Shown piece after piece: positions 12,650 through 25,107 of a stretch of 64,000 nucleotides of DNA. The notes below the pieces were generated by a model, which was given only the letters and a program-made list of their open reading frames with translations, was not told the DNA's origin and did not search any database. The translations under genes and the position numbers were made by a program. The stretch is from Allium sativum (taxonomy: Eukaryota; Streptophyta; Magnoliopsida; Asparagales; Amaryllidaceae): the NCBI GenBank assembly GCA_030737875.1, contig CM060920.1:483196861-483260860 (forward strand), in the 5' to 3' direction. How positions within the stretch are numbered: the first letter of the stretch is position 1; every line of letters starts with the position of its first letter.

Positions 12650-12930
12650 ATCCGTGTCTAGATAAATACCAAGTTATATGTCTTCCGCGATTTTGTACTT
12701 GGAGGTCCATGTCTGGATGAAAGTTGTGAGATACACTTCACTTGGGATCCATTGATGATGGTATTTTGGAAGAGCAACCTAGGCATATATGGTATCCGTG
12801 TCTAGATGAAAAACCGAAATATACGTGCTCCGCGATTTTGTGCTTGAGGGTCCGTGTCTGGACGAGAACCGTGATGTACATTTCGCTTGAGAACTAGCGA
12901 TGATGGTCTGCTTTAGGTGTCCGGAGCGGC
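12650..12930 (+). repeat. R1 internal 144-bp tandem duplication (two copies)
   Basis: ATCCGTGTCTAGAT recurs at 12650 and 12794, followed both times by a GCGATTTTGT and by a TGTCTGGA block. The left edge of copy 1 lies at 6150-6168, before R2. The second copy serves as the empty-site reference for the R2 insertion. Confidence 0.75.
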
Positions 12931-13124
12931 CTTAATTATCTATATTATTGCGTACGATAGGATGCCCTTAGGCCTTGTCATGGGAAACTTGAGGAAATGA
13001 ACAGAATTTTGACGAAAAGTTGAAACAAGTATATTTAGTACTTTTATATTTTAGTCACGTGCCTGATCAACGCATGTCTAAAGTTTGCAAGGATGACGAT
13101 GGACTTGTTAGGCTTCGAGTTATC

Positions 13125-13178
<54 letters not shown>

Positions 13179-13867
13179 TTTTGAAAGCGATTTGGTTTTG
13201 AAATCCCGAAATGAAGTATGATTCTATATGTAAGAAATATATAGTACTTCAATGGTTGGGAACAAAAATGGGATTCTAAGTTCGTAGAAAATTATTTGAA
13301 GCTTTCAAATGATTGAAATTCATAGTATTTTAATTTAACTTACCTCAATCTCACTAACTATTACATTTTACGTTATAACCATGAGTTATCATTTCCAAAT
13401 TCTTTTACCTATATTATTTTATTGTATTATCTAATCTCTATCAAGTTTTATTGCTTATATTTAACCATTGGTTTGTGATTTAAGGTTATCTTATATCAAA
13501 CTCTTTGGATTTATTACATCTACTTTTATTTCAAAATTACTATATCATTTTAAGATACTTTCCCTTAAATTATCTTGTACTTTGAACATAGCCTTCTTCT
13601 ACATTATGTAGCAAATTTGCTTATTTAGTTACACAATGGTTTAAGTTTTGATATAAGAAGTTTTCCAATTTAGTTGTATGACAAAATTTTGTTTATCTAT
13701 TAATAACTTTCTATAAATTTCAAGCTTATTAGAATCGTAAATATTTTGATTTGATAACTTTTGTTTATATATGGTTTTAATAGATTCTATAAGTAAAATT
13801 TGTTTCACTTAAGTATAAATTCTACAACTCCCCTTTTCGAGGACGAAAAGTTTTAAGTGGGGGAGGC
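12931..13867 (+). other. R1 internal region, right part, with PPT
   Basis: Non-coding A+T-rich sequence includes a (CATA)n(AT)n microsatellite at about 13124-13175. It ends with the family's conserved TTTTCGAGGACGAAAAG motif (13834-13850) and the purine tract AAGTGGGGGAGG (13855-13866), which primes plus-strand DNA, directly before the 3' LTR at 13868. Confidence 0.75.
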
Positions 13868-14261
13868 TGTCACGAACCGGAATTTTCGACATTTAGAATA
13901 TAAATTAATTTAGAGTTTACATTTAAGAATAAATATTATAGTGGGTTCGGATATAGAATTCGAAATTTATTTTGAACACAGTTGAACGTAATTATTATTT
14001 GATGTATAATTTTGACTTTAAGGTTTGTTTTGAACGTATAAAGAAAATTCCTTTGGTAAGATTCAATTTATATATATGTGTTAAAAGAATCGTTATTAAC
14101 ATTTATTAGATAATTTAAATTTATTAGAATACTTAATATTGAATGAAGTTTTAATGTTGAAGTAAATATTTGTAGCATACATAAAACTTGGAATTTATCT
14201 CTTTGAATATAATTTGAGTTTACCTCTGATTTAATTCTTTTGTAAATCCATAAATGGTTTG
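13868..14261 (+). repeat. R1 3' LTR, first 394 bp
   Basis: It starts TGTCACGAACCGG right after the PPT and is cut by R3 at 14262. The expected R3 target duplication is GTTTG (14257-14261), with its partner off-window to the right. Confidence 0.6.
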
Positions 14262-15141
14262 TGTAACAACCCGGATTTTTAGAACCAATTTTAAATTTTT
14301 ATTTTGGTTATTTTAATGGTTTTTGGATATTTAAAATGATTTATTTTAAATAATAATGACCAAAAATTTATTTAAATCGAAGTTAGAACGAATAAATTTA
14401 TTTCAGTTATAAAATGAGCCTGAAATGGCGTGGTAGTTTGAAAATTCGGTTTCAAATTTTAAAGGAATGTACAGGTTTCAAAATAAATCGAATTTCAGTA
14501 AAACCAGAAATATTAAAATATGTTTAACAATATCTTTCAAAAGAATCTGAAAAATCCAGAATTCAAAGTGGGAATAAAAAGTTATGTCCAGATTAAAATT
14601 AGACACAGTCGCTACGGAATTTAATATTATATATAGCCCATATAAATAGTCATTTTGCAAACGACCTCCGTATTCGACGAAACCACTTTTTTTTTATCCA
14701 AAATGTCAAATTATTGCAAGATTCCAATTTTCCGAATTTTGGAAATTAATATGTGAGCCAGTAAATTTAAATGTGTTTGATAATTTAAATTTGAATTGGA
14801 TCGACTAAAAAATGGCCATTTTTCAAATGGTCTCCAAATTCAGCGAAATTAATTTTGTTAGGATCGTATCGTCAAAACATAGCTAGATTTATTTTTCGAG
14901 AATTTTTGGAGTCAGTATGTGGCCCTGGTAAATTAAAATGTACGATCAAATTAAATAATTAAATGTTCTATATTTTATTTTAAAGAAAGTGGGCTGAAAT
15001 GATCAAATGGGCTGATGAGATCTAGTCCATTGTGTCCGGAATAGGGGTATTTGGCTAGGAGCAACATTCTCTGGGCTGAATTTGGAGCTTGTAGGAATTA
15101 ATGGGCTTTTTTCTGAATTAATGAATTAAATAATAAAATAT

Positions 15142-15149
15142 TATAAATA
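15142..15149 (+). promoter_or_regulatory. R3 LTR TATA box (TATAAATA)
   Basis: TATAAATA lies about 880 bp into the LTR and is followed by AAACCCTAATTCCC, a typical start of plant retroelement leaders. The 3' LTR copy is at 20347-20354. If transcription starts about 30 bp downstream, most of the LTR (about 3.85 kb) is transcribed R and U5. Confidence 0.6.
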
Positions 15150-16121
15150 CCTTAACTAATCAAACCCTAATTCCCAATAACCAGTCGCCGTTCTAAAGAA
15201 ACGAATGGCCGATGTTCTCTAAATTTCTTCCTCCTAGTTGGATTTATCCAAGCAAAATTTGCAGAAATTTCCAAATGTAAAATTGTTTAACTCAACGTGG
15301 TCTTCAAGTTGAACGAATGTGATGAAGTTTATCATCGTAGATTGGCCAGAAATTGAGCAACAAGGCTCAAAGTTTGAACAAGGTTTCAGCAACGATGGGT
15401 AGATCGAGCGACGTACGGTTGATAGTGGAGAAAGGCATCGGAAAGGGCTGTCGAGTGGGACATGTTGATCCGCATCAGGTTCGATGGAGGAGGCGCGGTA
15501 GTGAGCTGTTCCTAGTGTTAGTGGGTTCGATTGTGTTTAGTAATCAACGAAAAAGGAAGGAAAAGGGGCGCGACCCTTGGATCAGAAACGAATGGCATGA
15601 TTTAATTAGGTTAAATAATATATATTAAATCTAAAATTATTTATTCAGTAATGGTGAAATCTTATAAATGCAATATCTTTCTCATACGGTCTCAGAATTC
15701 AGCAAATTCAGATGCGTTGGATTCGCAACGAAAAACTCTATACTATGGAGCAAACCATAACTGAAACAGAGGCTGTTGGATTTTTGATAAAATTAAATGC
15801 AAGTACAATTTTTATTAAAACCAATTGTTATATAAACAATTTCTGAAACCGACCAAGGTGAGAACACTCTCACTAAATTCTCTTGTACAGTTATTTACTT
15901 AATATAAACTGCCATGATTTTTATTAGTATTTAATCATCACAAATATTTGTTCACTAAAAATATCACCTTTGGCTTATATGTGAGATTTCTTATTTGAAA
16001 ATTAAAATTAAAATTAACTGTTATTGCGTTGAAATTTTTATTTATACGCTGTTAAGATTCTGATTGTTTGTTGTACGTGATTTGATTTGAAATATCTGGA
16101 TTGTGTTGATCTGTTGTATAT

Positions 16122-16330
16122 ATGTTGATAATAAAATTGGCAAAATTTGTTATACAATAAAATAATTCTTTTTATTGTATATGTTGATAATAAAATTGGC
16201 AAAATTTGTTATACAATAAAATAATTCTTTTTATTGTATATGTTGATAATAAAATTGGCAAAATTTGTTATACAATAAAATAATTCTTTTTATTGTATAT
16301 GTTGAAAATAGAATTGGCAAAATTTGTTAT
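16122..16330 (+). repeat. 59-bp tandem repeat, about 3.5 copies
   Basis: Units begin ATGTTGATAATAAAATTGGC at 16122, 16181 and 16240, with a variant at 16299. Each contains an inverted repeat ACAATAAAA/TTTTATTGT, so each copy can fold on itself. Confidence 0.85.
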
Positions 16331-17460
16331 ACAAATAAAATTCTCTTTTTTGTTTGTTATTAGAAACATAGAAATTGTTATGCAAATAAAATTCTTTTTT
16401 TTATTTGTCAAGTTGAACATAGAAATTGTATGCAAATAAAATTCTTCTTTTTATTTGTCATGTTGAACATAGAATTGTATACAAATAAAAATTCTTCTTT
16501 TTTATTTGTCATGTTAAACATGGGATGTGTAGATAATAAAATATTATTTTTATTTGTATACATATTGAACATAGGATGTATAGAAAATAAAAAATTCTTT
16601 TTATTTGTATACATATTGAACGTAGAATTTGTTAAACAATAAAATATTCTTTTTATTGTATACATGTTAATGTAGAATTTGAAAACAATTAAATATTCTT
16701 TTTATTATAATAGGATAATGTTAGAATTTGATAAACAATCAAATAATCTTTTTATCATAATATGTTAACGTTAGAATTTGATAAACGATAAAAATTTCTT
16801 TTTATTGTAACAGGTTAATGTTAGAATTTGATAACAATAAAATCTTCTTTTTATTGTAACATGTTAATGTTAGAAATATGTAAACAATAAAATTCTTCTT
16901 TTTATTTGTATACATAAAACATAGCAATTGTTGTATAAATAAAATTCTTCTTTTTATTTATACATATTTAATATAGAAATGTGTAGACAACTAAGTATCT
17001 TTTTATTTTATACATATGAAATGTAGAAATTGTGTAGACAATAAAATTTTCTTTTTATTGTATATATGTGGACATAGGAATTGTCAAAATTATGTAAACA
17101 TTAAAAAGAAACATTTTTAATGTATATATGATTCATTAATAAAAATAACATGTATAATGGAAATTGTTATAGTGATTATAAAAAGAGACATGCATAGGAA
17201 AATTAGTTGAAACATTAAAATAATATTTTTAATGTAGATGCTTATTCATTATAAAAAGAGACATGTTTAGGGAAAATGTTGAAACATTAAAAATGATAAT
17301 TTTTAATGTATATGTAGATTCATTATTAAAAAGAATCATGTTTTGGGAGAATTGTTGAAACATTAAAAATGATTCATTATTAAAAATGACATGTTCATTA
17401 GAAATGATTTAAACATTAAAAATGACATTTTTAGTGTATGTTTTGATTAAATAGATAAAA
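16331..17460 (+). repeat. R3 degenerate palindrome array
   Basis: Diverged relatives of the 59-bp unit continue, with AATAAAATTC...CTTTTTATT or ATTAAAAAT...ATTTTTAAT cores every 45-65 bp. It is the R3 version of the palindrome array seen in R2, R4, R6 and R8. Small open frames here are repeat-encoded and not genes. Confidence 0.7.
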
Positions 17461-18648
17461 AGAATAAGATGATAAAAATAGGATTAATTTCCAGAAAATT
17501 GAACAACCAATAAGAAATGATTTTAGAGATTGAAACCAATTGGAGTTTAATAAATCTTTAATTAGATTGTGAATGTACAGATGATAATTAAATTACCAAA
17601 ACATGAAATGTGATTGAGCTAAATACACTTGGTTGATGATATTGATTGTGATGGATTGACTGTTTGGATTGTGCTCGACCAGTTTATGAGTAAAATATGC
17701 TTTTACATTTAGCATTGGGTTGGGTAAAAATATCTATGTGCTAACACCTTGTGACACAATTCACGGTTTGACTATAAGGTGTTTAGCAATGTTGTTTATT
17801 TCAAAATATAATAAATGTTTTTGAAATAATATTTCTTAAGTCAAAAGAATAGTATTCTTGATTTTGGACAGGGAACGTTTTATAAAAATGTTTTATAAAA
17901 CAGAAAGGTTTTCGAGGGCTATAACCGATGATTTCGAAATGATTTGGAAGTGGAAATCTATATAGATTTGGAAGTACTTATGATTATTATGTTGTGAAAT
18001 GATTTTCCCCACTTCGGGATATGAAATGTTTTAGTATGTGGCTAAAGATGCGAGTAACCCGGAGGACTAAAATGACGGGGATGGTGGTGGATGATGGCGG
18101 TGTAGTTCCCGGAGTGTGGGAGGTGCACTATTAATGTAGCCTGCTCCTAGATGGGAGGTGCGCACACACATATATATATATATTTCGAGTTGGAGAGGTG
18201 CGTCCTGTAGCCTTATCTAAGGGAACATAACTGATAATTGGTTGCATATTTATTTGTATGCATTTGTTTTGAAATTCATATTTTCAAATGATTTTGGCTT
18301 GAGATCCCAAACTGAAATCTATTTTATTATGAAAGCTAGATATGTATTTCAAATGATTTGAAATAAGAAATCGGGAAATAAAGTCCAAAGGAATAATTTC
18401 TGTACAGTGAAGTGGATTTGAAAAATCTAAATTTGGGGTTAAATCTAAACGAGTAGATTGGAAAATTTCATGTTGTATGGTGCATTGTAGATCCATATGA
18501 CTGTTATTTATGATTTTTGTTTGTCCATCGACATTCATGTGGAGTAAACCCGTTCTGTGACATGCGGCATGGTCCCGTGATATGATTCACAATTAGAAAG
18601 TTAATTTTAACTGCTAAATTTTTCATACCAGTCCCATGACTGACTCAT

Positions 18649-18669
18649 AGTTTGTTTCACTTGCAAACT
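18649..18669 (+). other. Conserved LTR stem-loop, R3 version (AGTTTG/CAAACT)
   Basis: It occupies the position of GAGTTTA/TAAACTC in R1 and R6, after the same CATGACTGAC, but with different paired bases on both sides. Confidence 0.6.
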
Positions 18670-19026
18670 CGGGTGCCCTTATATTCCACATGGGTAGTCA
18701 AGTGGCTTGTTTTGCAGATATTTATTTATTGAGCAAGATTTTGGATGGAAGCTTAAAGCTGTGTCCAGAGCACTGATAGCCTTCCGCTGTTAGTTTAGTT
18801 GTTATGTTGTGCATTGTACTACATTTATTGTAAATTATCTTCCACTGTATTATATTTGATGTACTCTGATATTCTGTACTCTGATGTAACATTATTATGA
18901 TGTTTATAAAAGTCTTCTGTTATTTGTTCTGATGTGTTGTATGCCTAGAGATAGTGTATGCGGGATTTGAACGGTCTTGGTAGATTTAGCGAGCGATTAG
19001 GTCCGGGCGAAATCTGTATCGTTACA

Positions 19027-19470
19027 CGTGGTATCAGAGCTTTGGTTAACTCAAATCTTTGGGGTACAACTCGTTAGAACTGAACAAAAGACTCATCAGA
19101 GGTAGGATTAGTAATATCCTATAAAAGAATACTCATTAGAGACAGGATCAGTAGCATCCTAGAATGAGATACACGTTAGAGATAGGGTTAGAAATGCCCT
19201 AGAATGAGTTGAGAGTGACAAGTTTATAATTAACGTATTTTTGATTATATATTTATAATCCAATCTTAGAAAATATGATTTTTGAATATAGAAAAGTTAT
19301 ATATATTTGAAAAGCTAATCAACTAATAGAATGATGATTGTTTTGTGTGATTTTTAGTTCAACTAATAAACTTATTGAAACCAATAAAAGAATAAAAGTT
19401 GAGTTGGTTAGTTAAACAACTTTGAGTTCCGTTCCTTTTCGAGGACGAAAAGATTTTAAGTGAGGGAAAT
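19027..19470 (+). other. R3 internal region: PBS, tandem hairpins, PPT; no coding
   Basis: The PBS TGGTATCAGAGC is at 19029-19040. Three hairpins follow: TAGGAT/ATCCTA (19103-19121, loop TAGTAAT), AGGAT/ATCCT (19144-19160, loop CAGTAGC) inside an outer stem CTCATT/AATGAG (19132-19168), and TAGGG/CCCTA (19183-19201). The right end has TTTTCGAGGACGAAAAG and the purine tract AAGTGAGGGAAA before the 3' LTR. These signals occupy most of an internal region under half a kilobase. Confidence 0.8.
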
Positions 19471-20546
19471 TGTAACAACCCGGATTTTTAGAACCAATTT
19501 AAAATTTTTATTTTGGTTATTTTAATGGGTTTTAAATATTTAAAATGATTTATTTTAAATATAACGACTAAAAATTTATTTTAATCGAAGTTAGAACGAA
19601 TAAATTTATTTTAATTATAAAATGAGTCGGAAATGGTGCGGTAGTTTGAAAATTTGATTTCAAATTTTAAAGGAATGTACAGGATTCAAAATAAATCGGA
19701 TTTCAGTAAAGCCAGAAATATTAAAATATGTTTAACAATATCTTTCTAACCAATGTGATAAATCCAGATTCCATAGTGGGAATAAAAAGTTATGTCCAGA
19801 TTAAAATTAGAAATAGTTGCTATGGACTTTAATATTATATATAGCCCTTATAAATAATCATTTTGCAAACGACCACCGTTTTCAACGAAACCACTTTGGT
19901 TGTATACGGAATGTCAAATTATTGCAAGATTCCAACTTTCTGAATTTTTGGAATTAATATGTGAGCCAGTAAATTTAAATGTGTTTGGTAATTTAAATTT
20001 GAATTGGTTCGACCAGAAAATGGCCGTTAACGGTCTCCAAATTCGATGAAATTAATTTTGTTAGGACCGTATCGTCAAAGCATAGCAAGATTTATTTTTC
20101 GGGAATTTTTAGTGTCAGTATGTGGCCCCGGTAAATTAAAATGTACGATCAAATAAAATAATTAAATGTTTTATATTTTTATTTAAAGAAAAATGGGCTG
20201 AATCGATCAAATGGGCTGATGAGACCTAGTCCATTGTGTTCGGAATAGGGGTATTTGGCTAGGGGCAACATTCGTTGGGTTGGATTTGGAGCTAGTAGGA
20301 ATTAACGGGCTTTTTTTGTGAATTAATGAATTAAATAATATAATATTATAAATACCCTAACTAAACAAACCCTAATTCCCAATACCCAGCCGCCGTTCTA
20401 AAGAAAGGAATGGCTGATGTTCTCTAAATTTCTTCCTCCTAGTTTGATTCATCCAAGCAATATTTGCAGAAATTTCCAAATGTAAAATTATTTAACTCAG
20501 CATGATCTTCAAGTTAAACGGATGTGATGAAGCTTATCATCATAGA
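19471..20546 (+). repeat. R3 3' LTR, first 1076 bp
   Basis: It matches 14262 to about 15343, including the TATA box, and is cut by R4 within the sequence that continues ATTGGCCAGAAATTG in the 5' LTR. The expected R4 target duplication is ATAGA (20542-20546), with its partner off-window. Confidence 0.88.
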
Positions 20547-22374
20547 TGTAACAACCCAGAAAATACAAGCCAATTTAAAATTTTTAATTTGGCTATTTTA
20601 AGGAATTAGGAGTAATTGAAATAATTTATTTCAATTAAATAACGAGTTAGAAATAGCGCGGCTGTTTAAAAATTTGAATTCGAACTTTGACTGAACGTGT
20701 AGGATGCAAAATAAAACGGATTTTAACAAAACCAAAAATATTTAAATCAATTTAGGAATATCTTTCTAATGAATCTAAAAATTCAAAATTTCATAGCGGG
20801 AATCAAAAGTTATGGCCGGTTGAATATTCAGAATAGTCGCTATGGAAAAAATATAGCCCTTGAAATTTGACATTTTGCAAATGACCTTTGTTTTCGACGA
20901 AACCACTTTTGTTGGATCCGGGATATCAATTTATTGCTAGGTTTCAAATTCCATAATTTTTCAAACCTCAGAATTTGACGAAATCAGTTTTGTTGGGACC
21001 GTATAGTCCCAACATAGCTAGATTTATTTTTCGGGAATTTTTAGAATCAGTATGTGACCCCGACAAAGTAAAATGTACGTTCAAATCCAAATTTGAATGT
21101 TTTATATTTTAATTTGAAGAATAACTGACTGTAACAGTTGAATGCGCCTATGAAACATATTCCATTGTGTCTAGGATGGGGGTATTTAGCTAGGGGCGAC
21201 AGTCTTTGGGTTTGAATTAGAGTTCATATGGAAAAACCCCTAATTTTTGAATTAATATAAATATCGGGAGATAAGATTTTTCCTTTATTATTTAATTTTA
21301 TAAAAAATAAAAAAAAACCCGCTATCTCTCTTCTCGACCAACGGCGAACTGAGCTCCATCATTCCCGGCCAATTTCCGTCCAAACCACTTTGAATTAGCC
21401 CCAGCTCTTTTGGAACTTTTTGAAGCCCTTCTCCTCCTCTTCAAATCAATACCTGGTACACCCCCTATCGTTCACCCTACGTCGAGATTCACCCCCACGA
21501 ACGTCAGGACTTCAAGCCGCCGCCACCACCTATTCTGGCTGTCGAGCTGGACGTCGCACCCACCCCCCGGCGCGCGACTCCGAGCACTTCAACGTGGTGC
21601 CATCAGATTCCAACATCATGCAACCGTTTGTGCTAAAAGTCAAAACCTAGTTTTGAAGCTTTTGCTAAGGTATACGGCCTTGGTTTTTATAACTGAATAT
21701 AACACTTTTAAGTGTTGCAAATCATGGTTTTCAAATAAAAATCGTATCTTTTTGCTATATTGACGAAATTCGATGAAACTGGAAACATCAGATTCGTAGC
21801 GACATCATCTACATTCTAGAAGAAGCTAGAACGTATTCCGAGCTCGCTACAAATTTCAGAAGGATTAAAATCAATGTAAGACTTCTAAATTCAAATATGG
21901 AATGGAAATGTGTTGTATAAATTATATGAGCAAAATATAAATTATATGTGCATTGTACACCTCATGTACGAGCGTTGTATAAGTTATATGAGCGATGAAT
22001 AAATTATACTCCCCTCGTCCACAGACAACGGACGATATGAATTGATTGTGATTACGTGAAATTTGTTGATAATGTGAATGGTTGAAAATTAGTTGAAATG
22101 TGAATGGTTGGAAATAATTGTTTGTGGTTGAAAGAAATTGTTTGTGGTTGAAACAAATGGGAATTGTTATGGAAAATTCATATGATATGAAATTGATCTT
22201 AGATCATTTAGATAAGCCCCTTACGGAACGCCGCGAGGCCTAAGGTAGTGCGAGGAGCCGTACACGGGACGGTGCCGGTTTTTAACCCCCTACCGTTATG
22301 CTGCCGAAATTTTCAGTAATATCTATGTGTTTGAATTATTTTCATGAGTTGAATTATATTCATGTGTCGAATAA

Positions 22375-22930
22375 ATTGTTTAGATAATAAAAATCACATT
22401 TTTATTATGCGCATGAAGTATATGAAATATTCATGTGTTGAACAACATTCATGTGCTAAATAAATTCTTTGGAAGATAAAAATCACATTTTTATCATATA
22501 TATGGACTATATAAAATACTAGTGTTTTAAATAAATTGTTTTAACACCAAGAATAACATTTTTATCTTATATATGAAATATATAAAATATTCGTGTTTCA
22601 AATAAATTGTTTTAACAATAAAAATATCATTTGTATTATATGTATGAACCATTTAAAATATTCGTATGTTGAAAAGGATTCATGTGTTGAATAAAAGGAT
22701 TGAACAATAAAATTTACATTTTATTGTGACTATGAAGTGCCAAAAACATTCATGTGTGGAATAAATATTTTGAACTATAAAATATCATTTTTGTCATGTA
22801 TACAACTCGCTAAAAATACACATGTGTTGAAACATATTTTTGTTTGCCAAAAATATCATTTTATCCTATGTATGAAGTGTTAAAAATAACCGTGTACTGA
22901 AATAAACATTTGATCGTTAGAAATATTACT
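22375..22930 (+). repeat. R4 palindrome array
   Basis: Repeats combine TTCATGTGTTGAA-type motifs with AATAAAAATCACATTTTTATT-type palindromes, about 60 bp apart. The same array is at 45285-45850 in the 3' LTR. Confidence 0.7.
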
Positions 22931-23694
22931 TTTAGTTTTGTTCTGCATATATATATATATATACATATATATATACATACATACATACATACATACATAC
23001 ATACATGTGTTGAACATGAATATGGTTTAGCTGTTGAGTAAAGAATATATTTGCGTGGCCGACAAATAGGTAAGCCTTAATGAGTTGGCCGCGCGATTTT
23101 ATTACTATATAAACTCCTGTGAATGCCATTGGATGCAGAGTGCTGGTTGTTCTATGTGAAATAATAAACGTTGCCATAAGATAGTAACAATTAATTTTGA
23201 ACTACACTACATGGCATACTTCTTGAAGATAGCATATCCTATCATATACCACACAAGCATTTAGAGCTTATGTGACGAGGTTGAAGATATACTATACAAG
23301 CGAGAGGCTTGTATGGCGATGACTATATTTCAAGTCGAACTGAAGAAGATATGGACTATATAAAATATAACGATAAATTGCCAGATAAATAAAAACCCCA
23401 CACGGGACTGGAGATGACAATAAACACGTCTCTCTGGTCATTAAGGCACAAAAACCATTTATATGGTGATGAGAATTTATTCTCGGGAGTTATGATCTAT
23501 ACACACTCCCATGTGGACACCGGAATATATCACTATAAATATGTGCATGCTTTTTAGGATTTATTGGGTGCCTAATACGGCCTAATAAATTTTCAAAACC
23601 CTCCACGTACAAAGGAGGTTATGGTGAAATTTTCTGAAATTTAAAGCGTTAGTGAAATATTTGAAGTGAAAAAAAATACGTAGATCATCGAATG

Positions 23695-23740
<46 letters not shown>

Positions 23741-24709
23741 TAAACGAATCACACAGCTGCAGTTCTGTTTTGGAATCGTAATATTAAACGATTATATCGA
23801 GAGATCCGACCATCGGATTTTCCCGAAACCGGAACCGTTGGGTTCGCTTTGAAAAAATCTTTCCAGCGATATAAAATTTGATAAAATCCAACGGTTGGAT
23901 TGTGTGAAATGTTTAATTCAAATCTGAATAAAAACATCGCCATAATGAATTATATTTTTATATATAAAAATATAAATTAAATAAAACGAATAACGACGCT
24001 GCAATTCGTATTTTGAAATCGTAACTTTAAACAATTATATAGAGAGATCCGACCATCGGATTTTCACGAAACCGGAACCGTTGGGTTCGCTTTGGAGAGA
24101 TCTTTCCAACGGACTTAACTTCGTTAAGATCCGACTGTTAGATTTTGAGAAATGTGTAAATAAAAATTAGAGAAAAACAGCTCTAGGGCCACGTTATGAC
24201 CTGAAATGTTGCTTAATTAAATGGCGCTATTTTTAAATAAATAAAACTAGAGATATATCATTATAAAATATTATAGGCGATATGGAATGGAAATAAACCG
24301 ATTCTACTGGGTATGCTTGATATTTGATGGTTGAATGTGTTTGACATTAAAGTTATATAAAGGACTGAATTGTGGATGTCGAATAATTTAAGCATGGACA
24401 GAATTGATTTGAATTCTAATATACATGAATTATTTGAAAAGGACGAGTTCATCTTCATTTCAAATAATTGATCGACGAATAAATGTCGAAGATATGAAGA
24501 CGGTGCAAGACCGACGATCTTCACATCGGGTAGATTACTAATGATGCCTTTGAGATGGGTAGCTCCTTTAATGAGGTTACAGTGGTAGTAGTCTGGACGT
24601 ACTTGTTGATCGTCTGGATGTGTGAGGGCCTCTATCCTGTATTGGACATACGGGACGAGGAATAAGGTGCCTCCAGTTTAGTTCGGACCCAGAACAGACT
24701 TGTAAATGG

Positions 24710-24714
24710 ATGTG
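24710..24714. repeat. R5 target-site duplication, left copy (ATGTG)
   Basis: It is identical to 34449-34453; the unduplicated site is present in the R4 3' LTR near 47570. Confidence 0.95.
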
Positions 24715-25101
24715 TGTAACGACCCGTGTTCTACACATCGTAGGATTGTAGAATATTTATTTCTTTCCCGTGTGAAGTCGTATGGTCATATAACTTTGGG
24801 AAACGTTTATTTGAGTCATTTCCCCTGTTCATGATTTTTGTCGATTTTTAAATGACCATTTTGCCCCTAGTTGGTACTGTTTTGGCCATAACTTTTGATA
24901 GGGAAGGAATTTTGACCTGAAACCACTTCCATTAGATTCGTTTGATGGTTTCTCTTTCCGCAGAGTGGTCATAATAGCCAAACGGACTTACCGTTTGGGA
25001 GATATGGCTGAAACAAGGTTTGGAGGGTGAAAAACTGCATAATTGGGCTAAACCGGGTAGTTAGCAATTGGGCCCATAAGGGGATTTCGGGATTGGGGCT
25101 G

Positions 25102-25107
25102 TATAAG
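25102..25107 (+). promoter_or_regulatory. R5 candidate TATA box (TATAAG)
   Basis: It lies 388 bp into the LTR, with a pyrimidine-rich stretch about 30 bp downstream. It is the only TATA-like site placed like those of R3, R4, R6, R7 and R9, upstream of a leader with a splice donor. The 3' LTR copy is at 32342-32347. Confidence 0.45.

Larger units (their letters stand above)
1..14261 (+). mobile_element. R1: outermost giant-LTR, non-coding gypsy-type element (left end outside window)
   Basis: The order is: 3' portion of an LTR (1-3237), PBS (3240-3251), non-coding internal DNA (3238-6163 and 12650-13867), purine-rich tract before 13868, and the first 394 bp of a 3' LTR (13868-14261), which is then split by R3. 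R2 sits inside the internal region. No gag, protease, RT or integrase motif is visible in about 4.1 kb of internal sequence, so this is a non-autonomous LARD-type element. The 3' LTR begins TGTCACGAACC, unlike the TGTAACAACCC of its relatives. The matching 5' LTR start is off-window, so I cannot confirm the two ends as a pair. Confidence 0.75.
14262..19026 (+). repeat. R3 5' LTR (4765 bp)
   Basis: It runs from TGTAACAACCCGG to GTTACA, so the termini carry a perfect 6-bp inverted repeat (TGTAAC/GTTACA). Inside are a TATA box (15142), a leader with AAACCCTAA, a donor-like CAAG|GTGAGA (15858), a long palindrome-rich repeat region (16122-17460), and the conserved stem-loop at 18649-18669. Confidence 0.9.
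14262..20546 (+). mobile_element. R3: giant-LTR element with only 444 bp of internal DNA
   Basis: The 5' LTR is 14262-19026 (4765 bp), the internal region 19027-19470, and the 3' LTR starts at 19471 and is cut by R4 after 1076 bp. PBS and PPT are both present, so the tiny internal region looks like the minimal cis set and not simply a random truncation. The first about 420 bp of the two LTRs differ by roughly 8% by eye. This makes R3 older than R4 and R6, in keeping with their order of nesting. No coding sequence is present. Confidence 0.88.
20547..24714 (+). repeat. R4 5' LTR, part 1
   Basis: It starts TGTAACAACCCAG. It has a TATA box (TATAAATA, 21256-21263), a C+T/G+C-rich leader (21330-21610), a donor-like CTAAG|GTATAC (21670), the palindrome array (22375-22930), and microsatellites at 22946-23005 (AT/CATA) and 23698-23736 (AT). 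From 21641 it parallels 44454 onward at roughly 5% divergence by eye. It is interrupted at 24714 by R5 and resumes at 34454. Confidence 0.88.

Noticed and set aside
16408..16665. Overlapping open frames on both strands with MYTNKK-like repeats
   Set aside because: They are encoded by the tandem palindrome repeats of the R3 LTR and are open on both strands for that reason.
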